Positions 16,982-29,178 of a stretch of DNA of 64,000 nucleotides are shown piece by piece. The stretch is from Marinicella marina (GTDB lineage: Bacteria; Pseudomonadota; Gammaproteobacteria; Xanthomonadales; Marinicellaceae): NCBI RefSeq assembly GCF_030065545.1, contig NZ_JASJNC010000001.1, positions 1-64,000 on the forward strand, written 5' to 3'. Made by a program: the position numbers and the translations under genes. The notes under the pieces were generated by a model. That model was given only the letters and a program-made list of their open reading frames with translations. It was not told the DNA's origin and did no database searches. Numbering within the stretch: position 1 is the stretch's first letter; each line of letters starts with the position of its first letter.

Positions 16982-16992
16982 AAATTCAGCGT

Positions 16993-17934
16993 TTATAGTT
17001 GGCTCAACATCTCATCAGTTGCGCTGACCAAAGCATCTACCATGGCAGGCTCTTTCGATGCATGACCGGCGCGATCTACAACTGTCAGTTTTGATTCTGG
17101 TAGTGCTTGATGCAGCTTATAGGCTTTGATGGGCGGACACAATAGGTCATAACGGCCATTAACTATGTACACCGGCATGCCCTTGAGTACATCAAGATGT
17201 TCAACAATGGGCCGATCTTCAATAAAACAATTGTGCACACAGTAGTGGGCTTCCAACATGCCTTGATGCCAGTTACCATCATCTGGGTTGGCCGTGGATT
17301 CATAGTCCTGCATGGTAAAACCCGCATCCTCCCAACGCATCATTTCAGCCGCCGCCAGATTGCGCTTGGTGTCATCACCGCTGGTCATCATCTGATAATA
17401 GTATTTGAGGATGTGATCACGCTGATCGACTGGTACCAACGACTGGTAGCGTTCATAAGCTTCCGGATTAAATCGGCTCAAGCCTTCTTGCCAAAGCCAT
17501 TTATTTTCCTCAGGTGTGCCAAAAAAAACACCCCTAACGATCAAACCCAGAACCCGCTCACGGTGGGTCTGAGCATAAACCAGACTTAAGGTCGATCCCC
17601 ATGAACCGCCAAACACCACCCATTGCTGGATAGCTAGATGTTGACGAATGGTTTCAATGTCTTGTACCAAATCTTGGGTGGTATTTTCTTCGATGTTACC
17701 AAGAGGCCTTGAACGGTTACAGCCCCTTTGGTCAAACAAAACAATGTGGTATTTTTCCGGATTAAAGAAACAGCGGTCATCCAAGCCACAACCGGCTCCA
17801 GGTCCACCGTGGACAAATACCACTGGCACCCCATCCGGATTGCCACAGGTTTCTACATATATCTCATGGGTGTCATTGACTGATAAATGAAATGATTGAT
17901 TCGGTTCGATGCTTGGGTACAGTTTTTTCATCAT
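16993..17934 (-). CDS. pip: Prolyl aminopeptidase (S33 family)
   Basis: This is read from the ATG at 17934 (MMKKLYPSIEP), giving 313 aa; an upstream in-frame start at 17967 adds 11 residues. The family signature is complete: HGGPGAGC (oxyanion hole), FDQRGCNRS, nucleophile elbow FGGSWGSTL, Asp in NGRYDLLCPP and His in RAGHASKE. It removes N-terminal proline from peptides in the cytoplasm. It appears monocistronic. Confidence 0.93.
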   Translation of the reverse strand: MMKKLYPSIEPNQSFHLSVNDTHEIYVETCGNPDGVPVVFVHGGPGAGCGLDDRCFFNPEKYHIVLFDQRGCNRSRPLGNIEENTTQDLVQDIETIRQHLAIQQWVVFGGSWGSTLSLVYAQTHRERVLGLIVRGVFFGTPEENKWLWQEGLSRFNPEAYERYQSLVPVDQRDHILKYYYQMMTSGDDTKRNLAAAEMMRWEDAGFTMQDYESTANPDDGNWHQGMLEAHYCVHNCFIEDRPIVEHLDVLKGMPVYIVNGRYDLLCPPIKAYKLHQALPESKLTVVDRAGHASKEPAMVDALVSATDEMLSQL

Positions 17935-18017
17935 ATTACTTTCAGTTGAGTTACCGATAAATGGCATTATTGTTAGGTTTTAAATGTCGTGATTAAGGTC
18001 GTTTAGAACTGTTCTGT

Positions 18018-18182
18018 TTATTTTTTACTTTTAAACAAACTGGCACTGACTGCACCAGCAACACCACCAGCCACACCGCCACCGATGACCGCTGGGTTTT
18101 CGTAACCAATGTATTTCAATATAACCACTGATACAATCGCTGATTAGGCAGATATCATACACACTTTTAATATGGGGTTCAT
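18018..18182 (-). pseudogene. Small glycine-rich membrane protein gene interrupted by an in-frame stop
   Basis: From ATG 18182, preceded by a good AGAGGTG ribosome binding site, the frame reads MNPILKVCMISA, then TAA (18144-18146). It continues SAIVSVVILKYIGYENPAV and a Gly/Ala/Val-rich helix ending SASLFKSKK. The C-terminal part would be one membrane segment. The good ribosome binding site and typical small-protein composition argue that this was a 54-codon gene with a later nonsense mutation. The stop may also define a separate shorter protein from a downstream codon. Confidence 0.55.
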
Positions 18183-18342
18183 TTATAACACCTCTTTTTT
18201 TCAAACTTTCAACACGAACAGTATAGATGTCCTATTTTGGTTTGAGAATAACTTTTGCTTTAATTTGAGTCTTTAGATACAGGCTATCTCAAGCCGTAAA
18301 CACTTGACCTGTGTCCAAGGCGTTGTTAAATTCTCAATTAAC

Positions 18343-19017
18343 ATGCCCATCTTAATCATCCTAATTTTACTGATTGTATTTGGCCCACAGCTCTGGGTGA
18401 AATACATCTTGCGCAAACACCAAAAGCACATCGAATCATTGGATGGTACGGGCAGTGAGCTGGCTCATCACCTGGTTGAACGTTTTGAGTTATCCGGTGT
18501 TGAGGTCATTAAAGGCGCTGAAGGTGCCGATTACTATGATCCACAAAACAAAATCGTCAGTTTGAGTCCTGAAGTCTACGAAGGAAAATCTCTCACCGCT
18601 GTGGCGGTGGCTGCCCATGAAGTGGGACACGCGATTCAGTTCAACAAAGGAGAACCAGTCAGTCGACTGCGACAGAAATATTTACCCACCGCACATCGCA
18701 TCAAGCAATTGGGAATGATGTTCCTGATGGCCTCGCCCTTTGTTGGTTTGGTTTTTAGAATTCCGCAGATGGCATTGTTGACCATCGTTATAGGTGTGAT
18801 AACTATGTTGGTCTCGGTGCTGATGCATGCGGCTGTGCTGCCTGAAGAGTTCGATGCCAGTTTCAACAAAGCCATGCCGATTCTCTCTGAAGGTTACATC
18901 AAAGAGGAAGAGTTACCCAAGGTCAAACAAATCTTACGTGCTTGCGCCCTGACCTATGTTGCTGCAGCGCTGGCTGATATCCTCAACCTGTGGCGCTGGA
19001 TGCGCTTTATGCGTTAA
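18343..19017 (+). CDS. YugP-type zinc metallopeptidase, membrane-bound
   Basis: Read from ATG 18343 (MPILIILILLIVFGPQLW), the product has 224 aa; the frame upstream to 18304 is not needed. The first helix is a membrane anchor. The zinc motif VAAHEVGHAIQF (HExxH) is followed by a membrane segment at about 120-165, and an acidic residue further on could be a zinc ligand. This is the layout of the neutral zinc metallopeptidase family 2 (DUF/YugP). The natural substrate is unknown. It is a self-standing gene converging on the next small membrane protein. Confidence 0.85.
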   Translation: MPILIILILLIVFGPQLWVKYILRKHQKHIESLDGTGSELAHHLVERFELSGVEVIKGAEGADYYDPQNKIVSLSPEVYEGKSLTAVAVAAHEVGHAIQFNKGEPVSRLRQKYLPTAHRIKQLGMMFLMASPFVGLVFRIPQMALLTIVIGVITMLVSVLMHAAVLPEEFDASFNKAMPILSEGYIKEEELPKVKQILRACALTYVAAALADILNLWRWMRFMR

Positions 19018-19022
19018 TCTAC

Positions 19023-19439
19023 CTAACTGTTTTTTACACCGGTTATTTTGGCACCTAAATAGGCCATGGGTATATAGGCCACAACTAAATCAGCCACAAT
19101 GAACCACATGGGCCCGCCGACCAGATAAACCATGGTGATCCCACCAGTCAGGAATACCAAACCGACCAATAAAGCACAAGCCAGTTTGTTACTGACTGCA
19201 ATTTTTACTGCCACAATAGCACCCACCAAGGTGCCTAAAGCATGCGCCAAAAATGGAAAAATAAAGTGCTTGGGCTCAAACAACTTCATACTCGCTTTTA
19301 AGGTTTCCATGTCCGTCACATCAGCCCCACCCGGTGGCGGTATGACAGATGGACCCACATTCACCAAGCCCATATTCACCACAGCCCCAATCACCACACC
19401 AATGACAATCGCTAAAATATTTCGTGTCATGTTATTCAT
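19023..19439 (-). CDS. Small four-helix integral membrane protein of unknown function
   Basis: The 138-aa product has about four hydrophobic segments (7-27, 60-82, 87-107, 112-132) with glycine patterns such as GVVIGAVVNMG and ALGTLVGAIVAVKIA. A short periplasmic or cytoplasmic loop of about 30 residues (PSVIPPPGGADVTDM) follows helix 1. No family name could be assigned. It is convergent with the zinc protease gene, with a 5-nt gap. Confidence 0.65.
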   Translation of the reverse strand: MNNMTRNILAIVIGVVIGAVVNMGLVNVGPSVIPPPGGADVTDMETLKASMKLFEPKHFIFPFLAHALGTLVGAIVAVKIAVSNKLACALLVGLVFLTGGITMVYLVGGPMWFIVADLVVAYIPMAYLGAKITGVKNS

Positions 19440-19684
19440 AATTTCACCCTTTCATAAATTTTTCAATATACAGTTTAGCCGATTGGGTGATTATTTTCAT
19501 GTCACCTAGGTGCGATATTCTCAGCCGCCTATATCTGTTGTGAACCTCGTGAAATTAGGAACCACATCTTAACTGATTGATCATTCATGTACTTTGCAAA
19601 GCCACAGGCAATATCAATATTTAACAAATTTCGAATGCCTATCACGTATAATTAAAAACTCAATTATCTATGCAGGGAAAAGCA

Positions 19685-21142
19685 ATGAAAAAATATTTAT
19701 TGATGGGGTTGTTATTGATTTCACTCAATGTATCAGCAGTCTATATCAACCACAAAGGATTGGGCGAGGTTTTAATCCTTCCATATTACACCGTAAATAA
19801 TGGTTTAAACACCTTAGTCACTGTAACCAACTCTACGTCTTATGGCAAAGCCATTAAAGTCAACATACGTGAAGGATTACACGGTTATTCAGCACTTTCT
19901 TACAATATCTATTTAGATGCTTATGATGTGTGGACTTTTGCTCTGGTGCCTACTGCATCCAGTATTGAGGGTTATCAGGGTCAACTTTCGGCGATGCAAA
20001 TCTCAAATGACACATCATGTGCACCTGGTTTAAGAAAATCCGGTCAAGAGTTTCTACCTAATGAGATCATTGATGGATCCAATGACCTTGAACGAACACG
20101 CGAAGGATTCATAGAAGTCATCGAAATGGCAACATTTTTCAATGGATCCAATGTTTTTGGCGTCGCTGAGCATGGTGTCACCGGGGTTCCTCAAGATTGT
20201 GATTCTCTGGCATCGTTTTGGCAAGAAAATGGCATGTGGCACGAAGAAACTGGTGGCAATGTACAATCAGAATTGTTAACCACAACTGGCGGATTGATGG
20301 CAGATGCACAAATCATTGATGTGGCCCAAGGCATTAACTACTCAGTACCGTCTTTGGCATTCGACGGTTTTCATGCTGAAAACACCATAGCTCATGTTAA
20401 CCCTGAAGATTCATCTTTATCGTTGGATTCAGCAAATCCGATGGCTGATATCATGGCACATGGTCAATCTTATAAGCTGGCCACAGCAACGGGTATTGAT
20501 GCGGTCACTGCTGTTCTAATGGCGGATAAATTGGTGGCGTCATATGCCTTAGATACTGTTGTGGCCGGAATCAATGAATCCATATTCACCCAACCCACCC
20601 GGCGTTTTTATGTGAACAGCAATGACACCAATGCCACCAGGCCATTTAATTCGAATACCCAAGACAACGATTTAATCTGTCAAAATACTGCTTATGGTGG
20701 CATCGAAATAAAACAATTTATTTTCGACAGAGCATCTCAAGAGAAGGACTTTAATAGTTGTAACTTTGGTGCGCCTTGTCCAGTTTTATTTACTCCTGCT
20801 ATTTGTGGCAGTGTTTTTGTTCAGGGTTACGATTTAGGTACTTCAATTACAGACTCGCCAGATAGGCCTTTGATTACAAATTCTAAAAATTCCACAATTA
20901 CAAAGACACCAGCAGCAATTCATGCTACTGAAAATGGTTTTGTTGTTACTTCATTTCCAACAGCAAGAACACTACCAGCAACTGAAACAAACACCGGTTC
21001 AACTGTCAATATCCATGGTATTCCTGTCACTGGAATCTCTCTACAACGTTTCACCAATGCAGGGGCAGGTGAGGGCTTGTTAGCCCAATACGGCGGCTCT
21101 GAAATCATTAAGTCATCAGTGACTGTTACAGAAGATAATTAA
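19685..21142 (+). CDS. Secreted protein of unknown function
   Basis: The protein of about 485 aa (from MKKYLLMGLLL at 19685) has a signal peptide ending at about SAVYI. The mature part is beta-rich with many Thr, Ser and Asn. It begins with a segment resembling a repeated extracellular domain (GLGEVLILPYYTVNNGLNT). Cysteines occur at several positions, probably in disulfides. No known domain was recognised. It is probably surface-exposed or extracellular. It ends at a strong terminator shared with the ATP synthase operon. Confidence 0.6.
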   Translation: MKKYLLMGLLLISLNVSAVYINHKGLGEVLILPYYTVNNGLNTLVTVTNSTSYGKAIKVNIREGLHGYSALSYNIYLDAYDVWTFALVPTASSIEGYQGQLSAMQISNDTSCAPGLRKSGQEFLPNEIIDGSNDLERTREGFIEVIEMATFFNGSNVFGVAEHGVTGVPQDCDSLASFWQENGMWHEETGGNVQSELLTTTGGLMADAQIIDVAQGINYSVPSLAFDGFHAENTIAHVNPEDSSLSLDSANPMADIMAHGQSYKLATATGIDAVTAVLMADKLVASYALDTVVAGINESIFTQPTRRFYVNSNDTNATRPFNSNTQDNDLICQNTAYGGIEIKQFIFDRASQEKDFNSCNFGAPCPVLFTPAICGSVFVQGYDLGTSITDSPDRPLITNSKNSTITKTPAAIHATENGFVVTSFPTARTLPATETNTGSTVNIHGIPVTGISLQRFTNAGAGEGLLAQYGGSEIIKSSVTVTEDN

Positions 21143-21176
21143 ATATATCATCAGTGTCACCTTTTCGAAAAGTAAA

Positions 21177-21204
21177 AAAAAGCCGACTGAGCAGTCGGCT
21201 TTTT
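21177..21204. terminator. Bidirectional terminator at end of the atp operon
   Basis: A 12-bp stem (AAAAAGCCGACT / AGTCGGCTTTTT) with a 4-nt loop has A- and T-runs on both sides, so it can stop transcription in either direction between the secreted protein gene and atpC. Confidence 0.9.
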
Positions 21205-21227
21205 AATGCTATTATCAGCAGTTCAAA

Positions 21228-21650
21228 TCAGCGTTTCAACTGTTTCTTCAAACGGGTGATGGCTTGGATTTGCGCCACGGCTTTGGCCAAATCGGCTTGT
21301 ACCCGTGCCAAATCCTGTCGCTTGTCGGTGTCTTTCAACAACCTTTCGGCTTCTTCTTTGGCTTGAATCGCTGCCGCTTCATCGATGTCATCGGCACGCA
21401 CTGCTGTGTCGGCCAAGACCGAAACCAAGTGTGGTTGTACCTCTAAAATGCCACCTGAGACGTAAAAGTCTTGCTCAGTGCCATCTTCAAACAAAACCCG
21501 CACTTCGCCTGGCTTTAATTGGGTGATGAGCGGGGCGTGCCTGGGCGCAATACCCAATTCACCGGCTACACCACTGGCCACAACCATGGCAACTTCACCA
21601 GAGTATATGGCTTTTTCAGCACTGACTATGTCACATTGAATGGTTGCCAT
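21228..21650 (-). CDS. atpC: ATP synthase F1 epsilon subunit
   Basis: The 140-aa protein has the N-terminal beta-sandwich (CDIVSAEKAIYSGEVAMVVA, ELGIAPRHAPLITQLKPGEVRV) and a C-terminal helical hairpin, normal for epsilon. It joins the rotating stalk and can inhibit ATP hydrolysis. Last gene of the atp operon, 11 nt after atpD. Confidence 0.95.
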   Translation of the reverse strand: MATIQCDIVSAEKAIYSGEVAMVVASGVAGELGIAPRHAPLITQLKPGEVRVLFEDGTEQDFYVSGGILEVQPHLVSVLADTAVRADDIDEAAAIQAKEEAERLLKDTDKRQDLARVQADLAKAVAQIQAITRLKKQLKR

Positions 21651-21661
21651 AATTATTTACC

Positions 21662-23089
<1,428 letters not shown>

Positions 23090-23950
23090 CTATACTGCGG
23101 CCGCGCCGCCGACGATTTCTGAAATTTCTTGGGTGATGGCTGCCTGTCTTGCTTTGTTGTAAATCAACTGCAGGTCTTTGATCAGGTCTGACGCGTTGTC
23201 AGAGGCTGATTTCATCGCCACCATTCTGGCCGCATGCTCGGAGGCCAAATTCTCTAATACGCCTTGGTAAACCAAAGACTCAACGTAACGGGTCAACAAA
23301 TGATCCAAAACATCTTTGGCATCAGGCTCATACAGGTAATCCCAGTTATCTGAGATTGCCTCTTCTTCTGTTGCTGGTAAAGGTAATAACTGGTCGATGG
23401 TGGGCTTTTGACTCATGGTGTTAATGAAGTCATTAAAGACCAAGTACAAATGACTCAATTCGCCGTTCTCAAAGGCATCCAACATCACTTTAACCACACC
23501 AATTAATTTGGTCAGTTCTGGGTTATCACCCAATGATGAGATATTGGCCTTCAAGTTCACATTGGTCGATTTGAAAGTACTGGAGGCTTTATTACCAACG
23601 GTTACCACATCAATCTCGGAACCTTTTTGTTCCCATTCACGCATGTGAATGACTGCATTTTTAAACAAATTTGAGTTCAAGCCACCACACAATCCACGAT
23701 CAGTAGAAAGAATGATATAACCCACACGATTGGCTTCTTGTTCCATCATGAATGGGTGTTTGTACTCTGGTCTGGCTTTTGCCAAATGACCAATCATTTG
23801 TTTGATTTTATGCGTGTAAGGTCGAGAGGCATTCATTTGATCTTGAGCCTTCTTAATCTTACTGGCTGAAACCATTTCCAAAGCAGTAGTCACCTTGCGG
23901 GTCGACTTTACGCTTTTTATCTTGGTTACAATTTCACTACCAACTGCCAT
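23090..23950 (-). CDS. atpG: ATP synthase F1 gamma subunit
   Basis: The 286-aa protein begins [26 protein letters not shown], contains [18 protein letters not shown] and ends with the long helix ([18 protein letters not shown]). These are the conserved ends of the rotating gamma stalk. Length matches the family. It sits between atpA and atpD. Confidence 0.96.
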   Translation of the reverse strand: MAVGSEIVTKIKSVKSTRKVTTALEMVSASKIKKAQDQMNASRPYTHKIKQMIGHLAKARPEYKHPFMMEQEANRVGYIILSTDRGLCGGLNSNLFKNAVIHMREWEQKGSEIDVVTVGNKASSTFKSTNVNLKANISSLGDNPELTKLIGVVKVMLDAFENGELSHLYLVFNDFINTMSQKPTIDQLLPLPATEEEAISDNWDYLYEPDAKDVLDHLLTRYVESLVYQGVLENLASEHAARMVAMKSASDNASDLIKDLQLIYNKARQAAITQEISEIVGGAAAV

Positions 23951-23994
23951 ATTAAATACCTGTTATGTTATTAACAAACGCTATTTATAACGTT

Positions 23995-25542
23995 TTAATA
24001 AGTACCGTTCTTTTTAAAATCTTCCACACCAGCTTTCAACTGACCTTCGATTTCTTCATTGAAGTCACCACTTTCATTCAGTGAATTCATGAAGCCTTCT
24101 TGGGTGTTGTTCATGTGATCAATCAGAGCTGCTTCAAAGTCTTGGATTTTGTCCATGTCGACATCATCCATATAACCCCTATCAATGGCATACAAAGACA
24201 CAGCCATCTCAGCCACACTCATAGGCGCGTATTGTTTTTGTTTCATCAATTCGGTCACACGTTGACCACGCTCTAATTGCGCTCGTGTCGCGTCATCCAA
24301 ATCAGATGCGAACTGGGCGAAAGCCGCCAACTCTCGGTACTGTGCCAGTGCCAAACGAACACCACCACCTAATTTTTTAACAACTTTAGTCTGTGCCGCG
24401 CCACCCACTCGAGATACCGATAAACCTGCATCAATCGCAGGACGGATACCTGAGTTAAATAAGTCTGTACCTAAGAAGATTTGTCCATCTGTAATCGAAA
24501 TCACGTTGGTAGGTACGAAAGCTGATACGTCACCCGCTTGTGTCTCAATGATCGGCAAAGCCGTCAATGAACCGGTTTTTCCTTTGACTTCACCATTGGT
24601 AAAGCGCTCAACATAGTCGGCGTTGACACGTGCAGCACGCTCAAGTAATCTTGAATGCAAGTAGAATACATCACCCGGGTAGGCTTCACGACCTGGAGGA
24701 CGTTTCAACAACAAGGAAACCTGACGGTAAGCCACGGCTTGTTTTGATAAGTCATCATAAATGATCAAGGCATCTTGACCACGATCACGGTAGTATTCAC
24801 CCATCGCACAACCAGAGTAAGGAGCGATGTATTGCATAGCCGCTGATTCAGAAGCTGTTGCCGCAACGATGATGGTGTGATCCATTGCACCGTGCTCTTC
24901 CAACTTACGTACCATGGCAGCAACCGATGAACGTTTTTGACCAACTGCTACGTAGACACAGACCACGCCGGTGCCTTTTTGGTTGATGATGGCATCAATC
25001 GCAACGGCTGTTTTACCGGTTTGACGGTCACCAATAATCAACTCACGCTGACCACGTCCAATTGGCACCATCGCATCAATTGATTTCAAACCAGTTTGAA
25101 CTGGCTCATCAACTGACTGACGATCAATCACACCCGGTGCGATTTTTTCAATCGGAGACAATAATTTAGATTCAATCGGGCCATTACCATCAATTGGATT
25201 ACCCAACGAGTCGACCACGCGCCCAGTTAATTCAGGTCCAACAGGCACTTCAAGAATACGACCAGTACATTTGGCTTTATCACCTTCTGAAATGTGGCCG
25301 TAATCACCCAAGATTACCGCACCTACTGAGTCTCTTTCCAAGTTCAATGCCAAAGCAAAGGTATCACCTGGTAATTCAATCATTTCACCTTGCATCGCGT
25401 CGGCCAAGCCGTGGATGCGTACAATTCCGTCTGAAGTACTGACTACAGTACCCTCTGTACGGGCCTCTGACTGAACTTTAAAGTCTTTAATTCGATCTTT
25501 AATCAGTTCACTGATTTCTGATGGATTCAATGTCGTTTGCAT
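23995..25542 (-). CDS. atpA: ATP synthase F1 alpha subunit
   Basis: The 515-aa protein has the Walker A GDRQTGKT at 171-178, the Walker B segment [10 protein letters not shown] and the alpha signature [22 protein letters not shown]. It forms the noncatalytic sites and contacts beta. Full length and conventional; the start is [11 protein letters not shown]. Confidence 0.97.
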   Translation of the reverse strand: MQTTLNPSEISELIKDRIKDFKVQSEARTEGTVVSTSDGIVRIHGLADAMQGEMIELPGDTFALALNLERDSVGAVILGDYGHISEGDKAKCTGRILEVPVGPELTGRVVDSLGNPIDGNGPIESKLLSPIEKIAPGVIDRQSVDEPVQTGLKSIDAMVPIGRGQRELIIGDRQTGKTAVAIDAIINQKGTGVVCVYVAVGQKRSSVAAMVRKLEEHGAMDHTIIVAATASESAAMQYIAPYSGCAMGEYYRDRGQDALIIYDDLSKQAVAYRQVSLLLKRPPGREAYPGDVFYLHSRLLERAARVNADYVERFTNGEVKGKTGSLTALPIIETQAGDVSAFVPTNVISITDGQIFLGTDLFNSGIRPAIDAGLSVSRVGGAAQTKVVKKLGGGVRLALAQYRELAAFAQFASDLDDATRAQLERGQRVTELMKQKQYAPMSVAEMAVSLYAIDRGYMDDVDMDKIQDFEAALIDHMNNTQEGFMNSLNESGDFNEEIEGQLKAGVEDFKKNGTY

Positions 25543-25580
25543 TGTATTTCCTCGTATTCTCTTAAGTCTGTTGACTTAAA

Positions 25581-26108
25581 TTAATTAAAAAGCTGTGTCT
25601 TCAATCGCTCTACTTTGCCGCGCAAAGTGCCATCAATCACCAAATCTCCACAGTGAATTCTGGCGCCGCCCATCAGACTTTCATCGATGTGCGTGTTCAA
25701 GCTGATCTGTTTACCGGTTCTCTTGTTGAGTGCTGCGGTCATGGCTTGTTTTTGGGCATCAGTTAACTCGATGGCAGAATACACATCCACACTCAGTGAT
25801 TGGGCATCTTTTTCGAGGTAATACTGATACAACTCGGCCACTTCTGGCAACAAGCTCAAGCGGTTATTCATGGCCAACAACAACACAAAATTCTTGTATT
25901 GTTCGCTGGCATCATCACCACTGACTAACTGAACCAAATCTTCGTCCAGAACTTCTGGTTGGTTGAAGTAATCCAGAATTTGATTGTTTTGAGCTAACCC
26001 AGCAGCCACCATCAAGTTTTGAGCCCATTGTTCAACAACAGCCTCACTTTTGGCGAACTCAAATGCCGCTTTGGCATAAGGTCTTGCTAATGTGATTGGT
26101 TCACTCAT
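25581..26108 (-). CDS. atpH: ATP synthase F1 delta subunit
   Basis: The 175-aa protein shows TLARPYAKAAFEFA at the N-terminus, LSVDVYSAIELTDAQKQAM in the middle and MGGARIHCGDLVIDGTLRGKVERL at the C-terminus, the delta-subunit pattern. It links the F1 head to the b-subunit stator. It is separated from atpF by a single base. Confidence 0.95.
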   Translation of the reverse strand: MSEPITLARPYAKAAFEFAKSEAVVEQWAQNLMVAAGLAQNNQILDYFNQPEVLDEDLVQLVSGDDASEQYKNFVLLLAMNNRLSLLPEVAELYQYYLEKDAQSLSVDVYSAIELTDAQKQAMTAALNKRTGKQISLNTHIDESLMGGARIHCGDLVIDGTLRGKVERLKTQLFN

Positions 26109-26109
26109 C

Positions 26110-26580
26110 TCAAATCTCTTTGATTAAATCGTCCAACAATTCGGCGTGTTTCTGGGCATCCACTTCTTTTGAAAGCAACTGCTCAGTGCCCGCAATAGCC
26201 AAAGCAGAGACCTGTTGTCTCAGTGCTTCTTTTGCGCGGTTCGCCTCTTGTTCTATTTCAGCCTTAGCTGCATTCAACTGACGCTCTTTTTCAGCAAGGG
26301 CGTCAGATTTTGCTTGGTCTTTGATTTTGGTTGCCATTTGTGAAGCCTGATCCTTGATATGGATGGCTTGGTCTTTGGCGTCAACAATCAAAGTGTCCAC
26401 TTTGGCTTGGGCTTGACTCAATTCTTTTTCAGCACGATCGCCGGCGGCTAAGCCATCAGCAATCTTCTTTTCGCGCTCTTCCATGGCGCCCAAGATTTGC
26501 GGCCAGATGTACTTCATTGTTAACCAACATACGGCCAAGAAAGCCAATATTTGGATAATAATTGTGACATTTAAACTCAT
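26110..26580 (-). CDS. atpF: ATP synthase Fo b subunit
   Basis: The 156-aa protein has one N-terminal TM helix (IIIQILAFLAVCWLTMKYIWP), then a long charged coiled coil with typical Ala/Glu/Lys/Gln pattern. It forms the peripheral stalk. Usual length for the family. Confidence 0.95.
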   Translation of the reverse strand: MSLNVTIIIQILAFLAVCWLTMKYIWPQILGAMEEREKKIADGLAAGDRAEKELSQAQAKVDTLIVDAKDQAIHIKDQASQMATKIKDQAKSDALAEKERQLNAAKAEIEQEANRAKEALRQQVSALAIAGTEQLLSKEVDAQKHAELLDDLIKEI

Positions 26581-26629
26581 GTTTCGTACTCCGACTGGTT
26601 AGTTAAAGAATGTAATTAAATTAATTTAA

Positions 26630-26932
<303 letters not shown>

Positions 26933-26974
26933 CTATAGTAAGTAAAAAATTAGTAAAAAATTTAAAGTTATAAA

Positions 26975-27838
<864 letters not shown>

Positions 27839-27847
27839 TTAACTCTC

Positions 27848-28228
27848 TCATTTAAAAGCCGTTAACAGTGCCACCCAAAACGTTACAAAAGTGGCGATAA
27901 ATCCAAGCAATAATGGCAACAATGCCAGCTTGAGCAAAACAATGGCCACGTAAAATAACACCGCCACTGTGAAAATTTTGAGGATTTCTCCTGTCATCAT
28001 GCGAGATTTTATCTGCCGCTCATCACGAACAGGTGACAAAAAAACCATGGATGCAAACACCAAAGAACCCACTGTACTGATTAATGCGCCTGCAAAAGCT
28101 GCATAGGCTGCTGACTGGCCTTGAACAAAGAAAAATATAGCTGCGACAAATAAACCAATGAGCAATTGCTGCAATGGAATTTTAAACACAATTTTTTTGA
28201 CTTCTTTGTAGGATAGTTCAGCTGTCAT
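27848..28228 (-). CDS. atpI: ATP synthase accessory protein I
   Basis: The 126-aa protein with about four hydrophobic segments is the first gene of the operon, 9 nt before atpB. AtpI helps c-ring assembly and is weakly conserved; recognition here rests on position, size and hydrophobicity (e.g. QLLIGLFVAAIFFFVQGQSA). Confidence 0.85.
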   Translation of the reverse strand: MTAELSYKEVKKIVFKIPLQQLLIGLFVAAIFFFVQGQSAAYAAFAGALISTVGSLVFASMVFLSPVRDERQIKSRMMTGEILKIFTVAVLFYVAIVLLKLALLPLLLGFIATFVTFWVALLTAFK

Positions 28229-28301
28229 TTAGAGTCTCGAAAGACCCAATCTTGCGGCCTTTTAATGTAACAAATACAGTGCCTTCGATAAAAGCGGGTG
28301 C

Positions 28302-28330
28302 ATTATAATGGCAAAGTGGCACCAAAGCAA
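28302..28330 (-). promoter_or_regulatory. Promoter of the atp operon
   Basis: Read on the minus strand: TTGCTT (28330-28325), 17-bp spacer, perfect TATAAT (28307-28302). It lies about 75-80 bp before the atpI start. It is the only clear sigma-70-like site seen in the gap. Confidence 0.6.
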
Positions 28331-28470
28331 CGCTTTAACAACAAATATCGAGACCACCGCGCCATGGCTGGGTTTCTCAATCAACTGCAATGTTTGGGCT
28401 CTGGGTCAAAACTCAATAGCTGTTGAACACAAAAACTCCCGGCACAATGAAGGCATACCCTGTGGCTTAC

Positions 28471-29160
28471 TTATGACGTGGCTTGTGCTTCCTCAGCGGC
28501 TTGTGTTTGTTGGAGGTAAGTGGCCAAAATATCGGTCAATTTTTGTAACAGATCAGTGGCTGAATGGGGATGAAATTTTTCTTGATCAACACTACCAAAG
28601 ACCATGATGCCATATTCAGCAGCCTCACCAATGGGTAAAACCACAGCAGACTTGATGTCATCAGCAGTTGGAAACACGCTTTTAAGCTGTTCTTGTCTCA
28701 ACCGACCTGAAATCGGTGCTGACTTGGATTGAAACACAGAAAAATGGTTTTGTTGGTTGGCAGTGTAGGGCGCCAAGTTATCGCTTTCCTCATCAATGAA
28801 TGCTTTTTCAGCCAACATGATTTTGAAATAATCTGCTTTAAAGTTGGCTGCCACAAAATCAATAAAACGATCGATGAAATCGCTGCCATCAACCACCGAT
28901 AGCTGCAACAGCAAGTTAAACAAACGATCCATCACAGACTCGCTTTGTTGGGCGTTTTGCATCAACGCGGTCATTTTTTGCTTCAGTTCACGGTTTTCCT
29001 TTTGTAAGGAGCGCAGCTGATGACTGGTTAAATCGGTCAATTCACCGTTGGGCTGTGCAACACTGAGTTGATTGATTAACTCTGGATGCTGAGCAAAATA
29101 TTGGGGGTTTTTTAGCAGGTAATTTTTAATCGCTTTTTGAATTTTTAGATCATCACTCAT
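28471..29160 (-). CDS. DUF484 family protein
   Basis: The 229-aa protein starts with IQKAIKNYLLKNPQYFAQHPELINQL, the hallmark of DUF484, followed by a coiled coil and a GAF-like C-terminal part. DUF484 genes normally follow dapF and precede xerC in gammaproteobacteria. Here dapF lies directly upstream (gap 18 nt), but downstream is the atp operon, so xerC is not adjacent. Its function is unknown. Confidence 0.9.
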   Translation of the reverse strand: MSDDLKIQKAIKNYLLKNPQYFAQHPELINQLSVAQPNGELTDLTSHQLRSLQKENRELKQKMTALMQNAQQSESVMDRLFNLLLQLSVVDGSDFIDRFIDFVAANFKADYFKIMLAEKAFIDEESDNLAPYTANQQNHFSVFQSKSAPISGRLRQEQLKSVFPTADDIKSAVVLPIGEAAEYGIMVFGSVDQEKFHPHSATDLLQKLTDILATYLQQTQAAEEAQATS

Positions 29161-29178
29161 TATATAGTGTCACTCTCA

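Noticed and set aside
28308-28607. 99-aa plus-strand reading frame between atpI and DUF484
   Set aside because: It covers the atp promoter region and runs antisense into the DUF484 gene.
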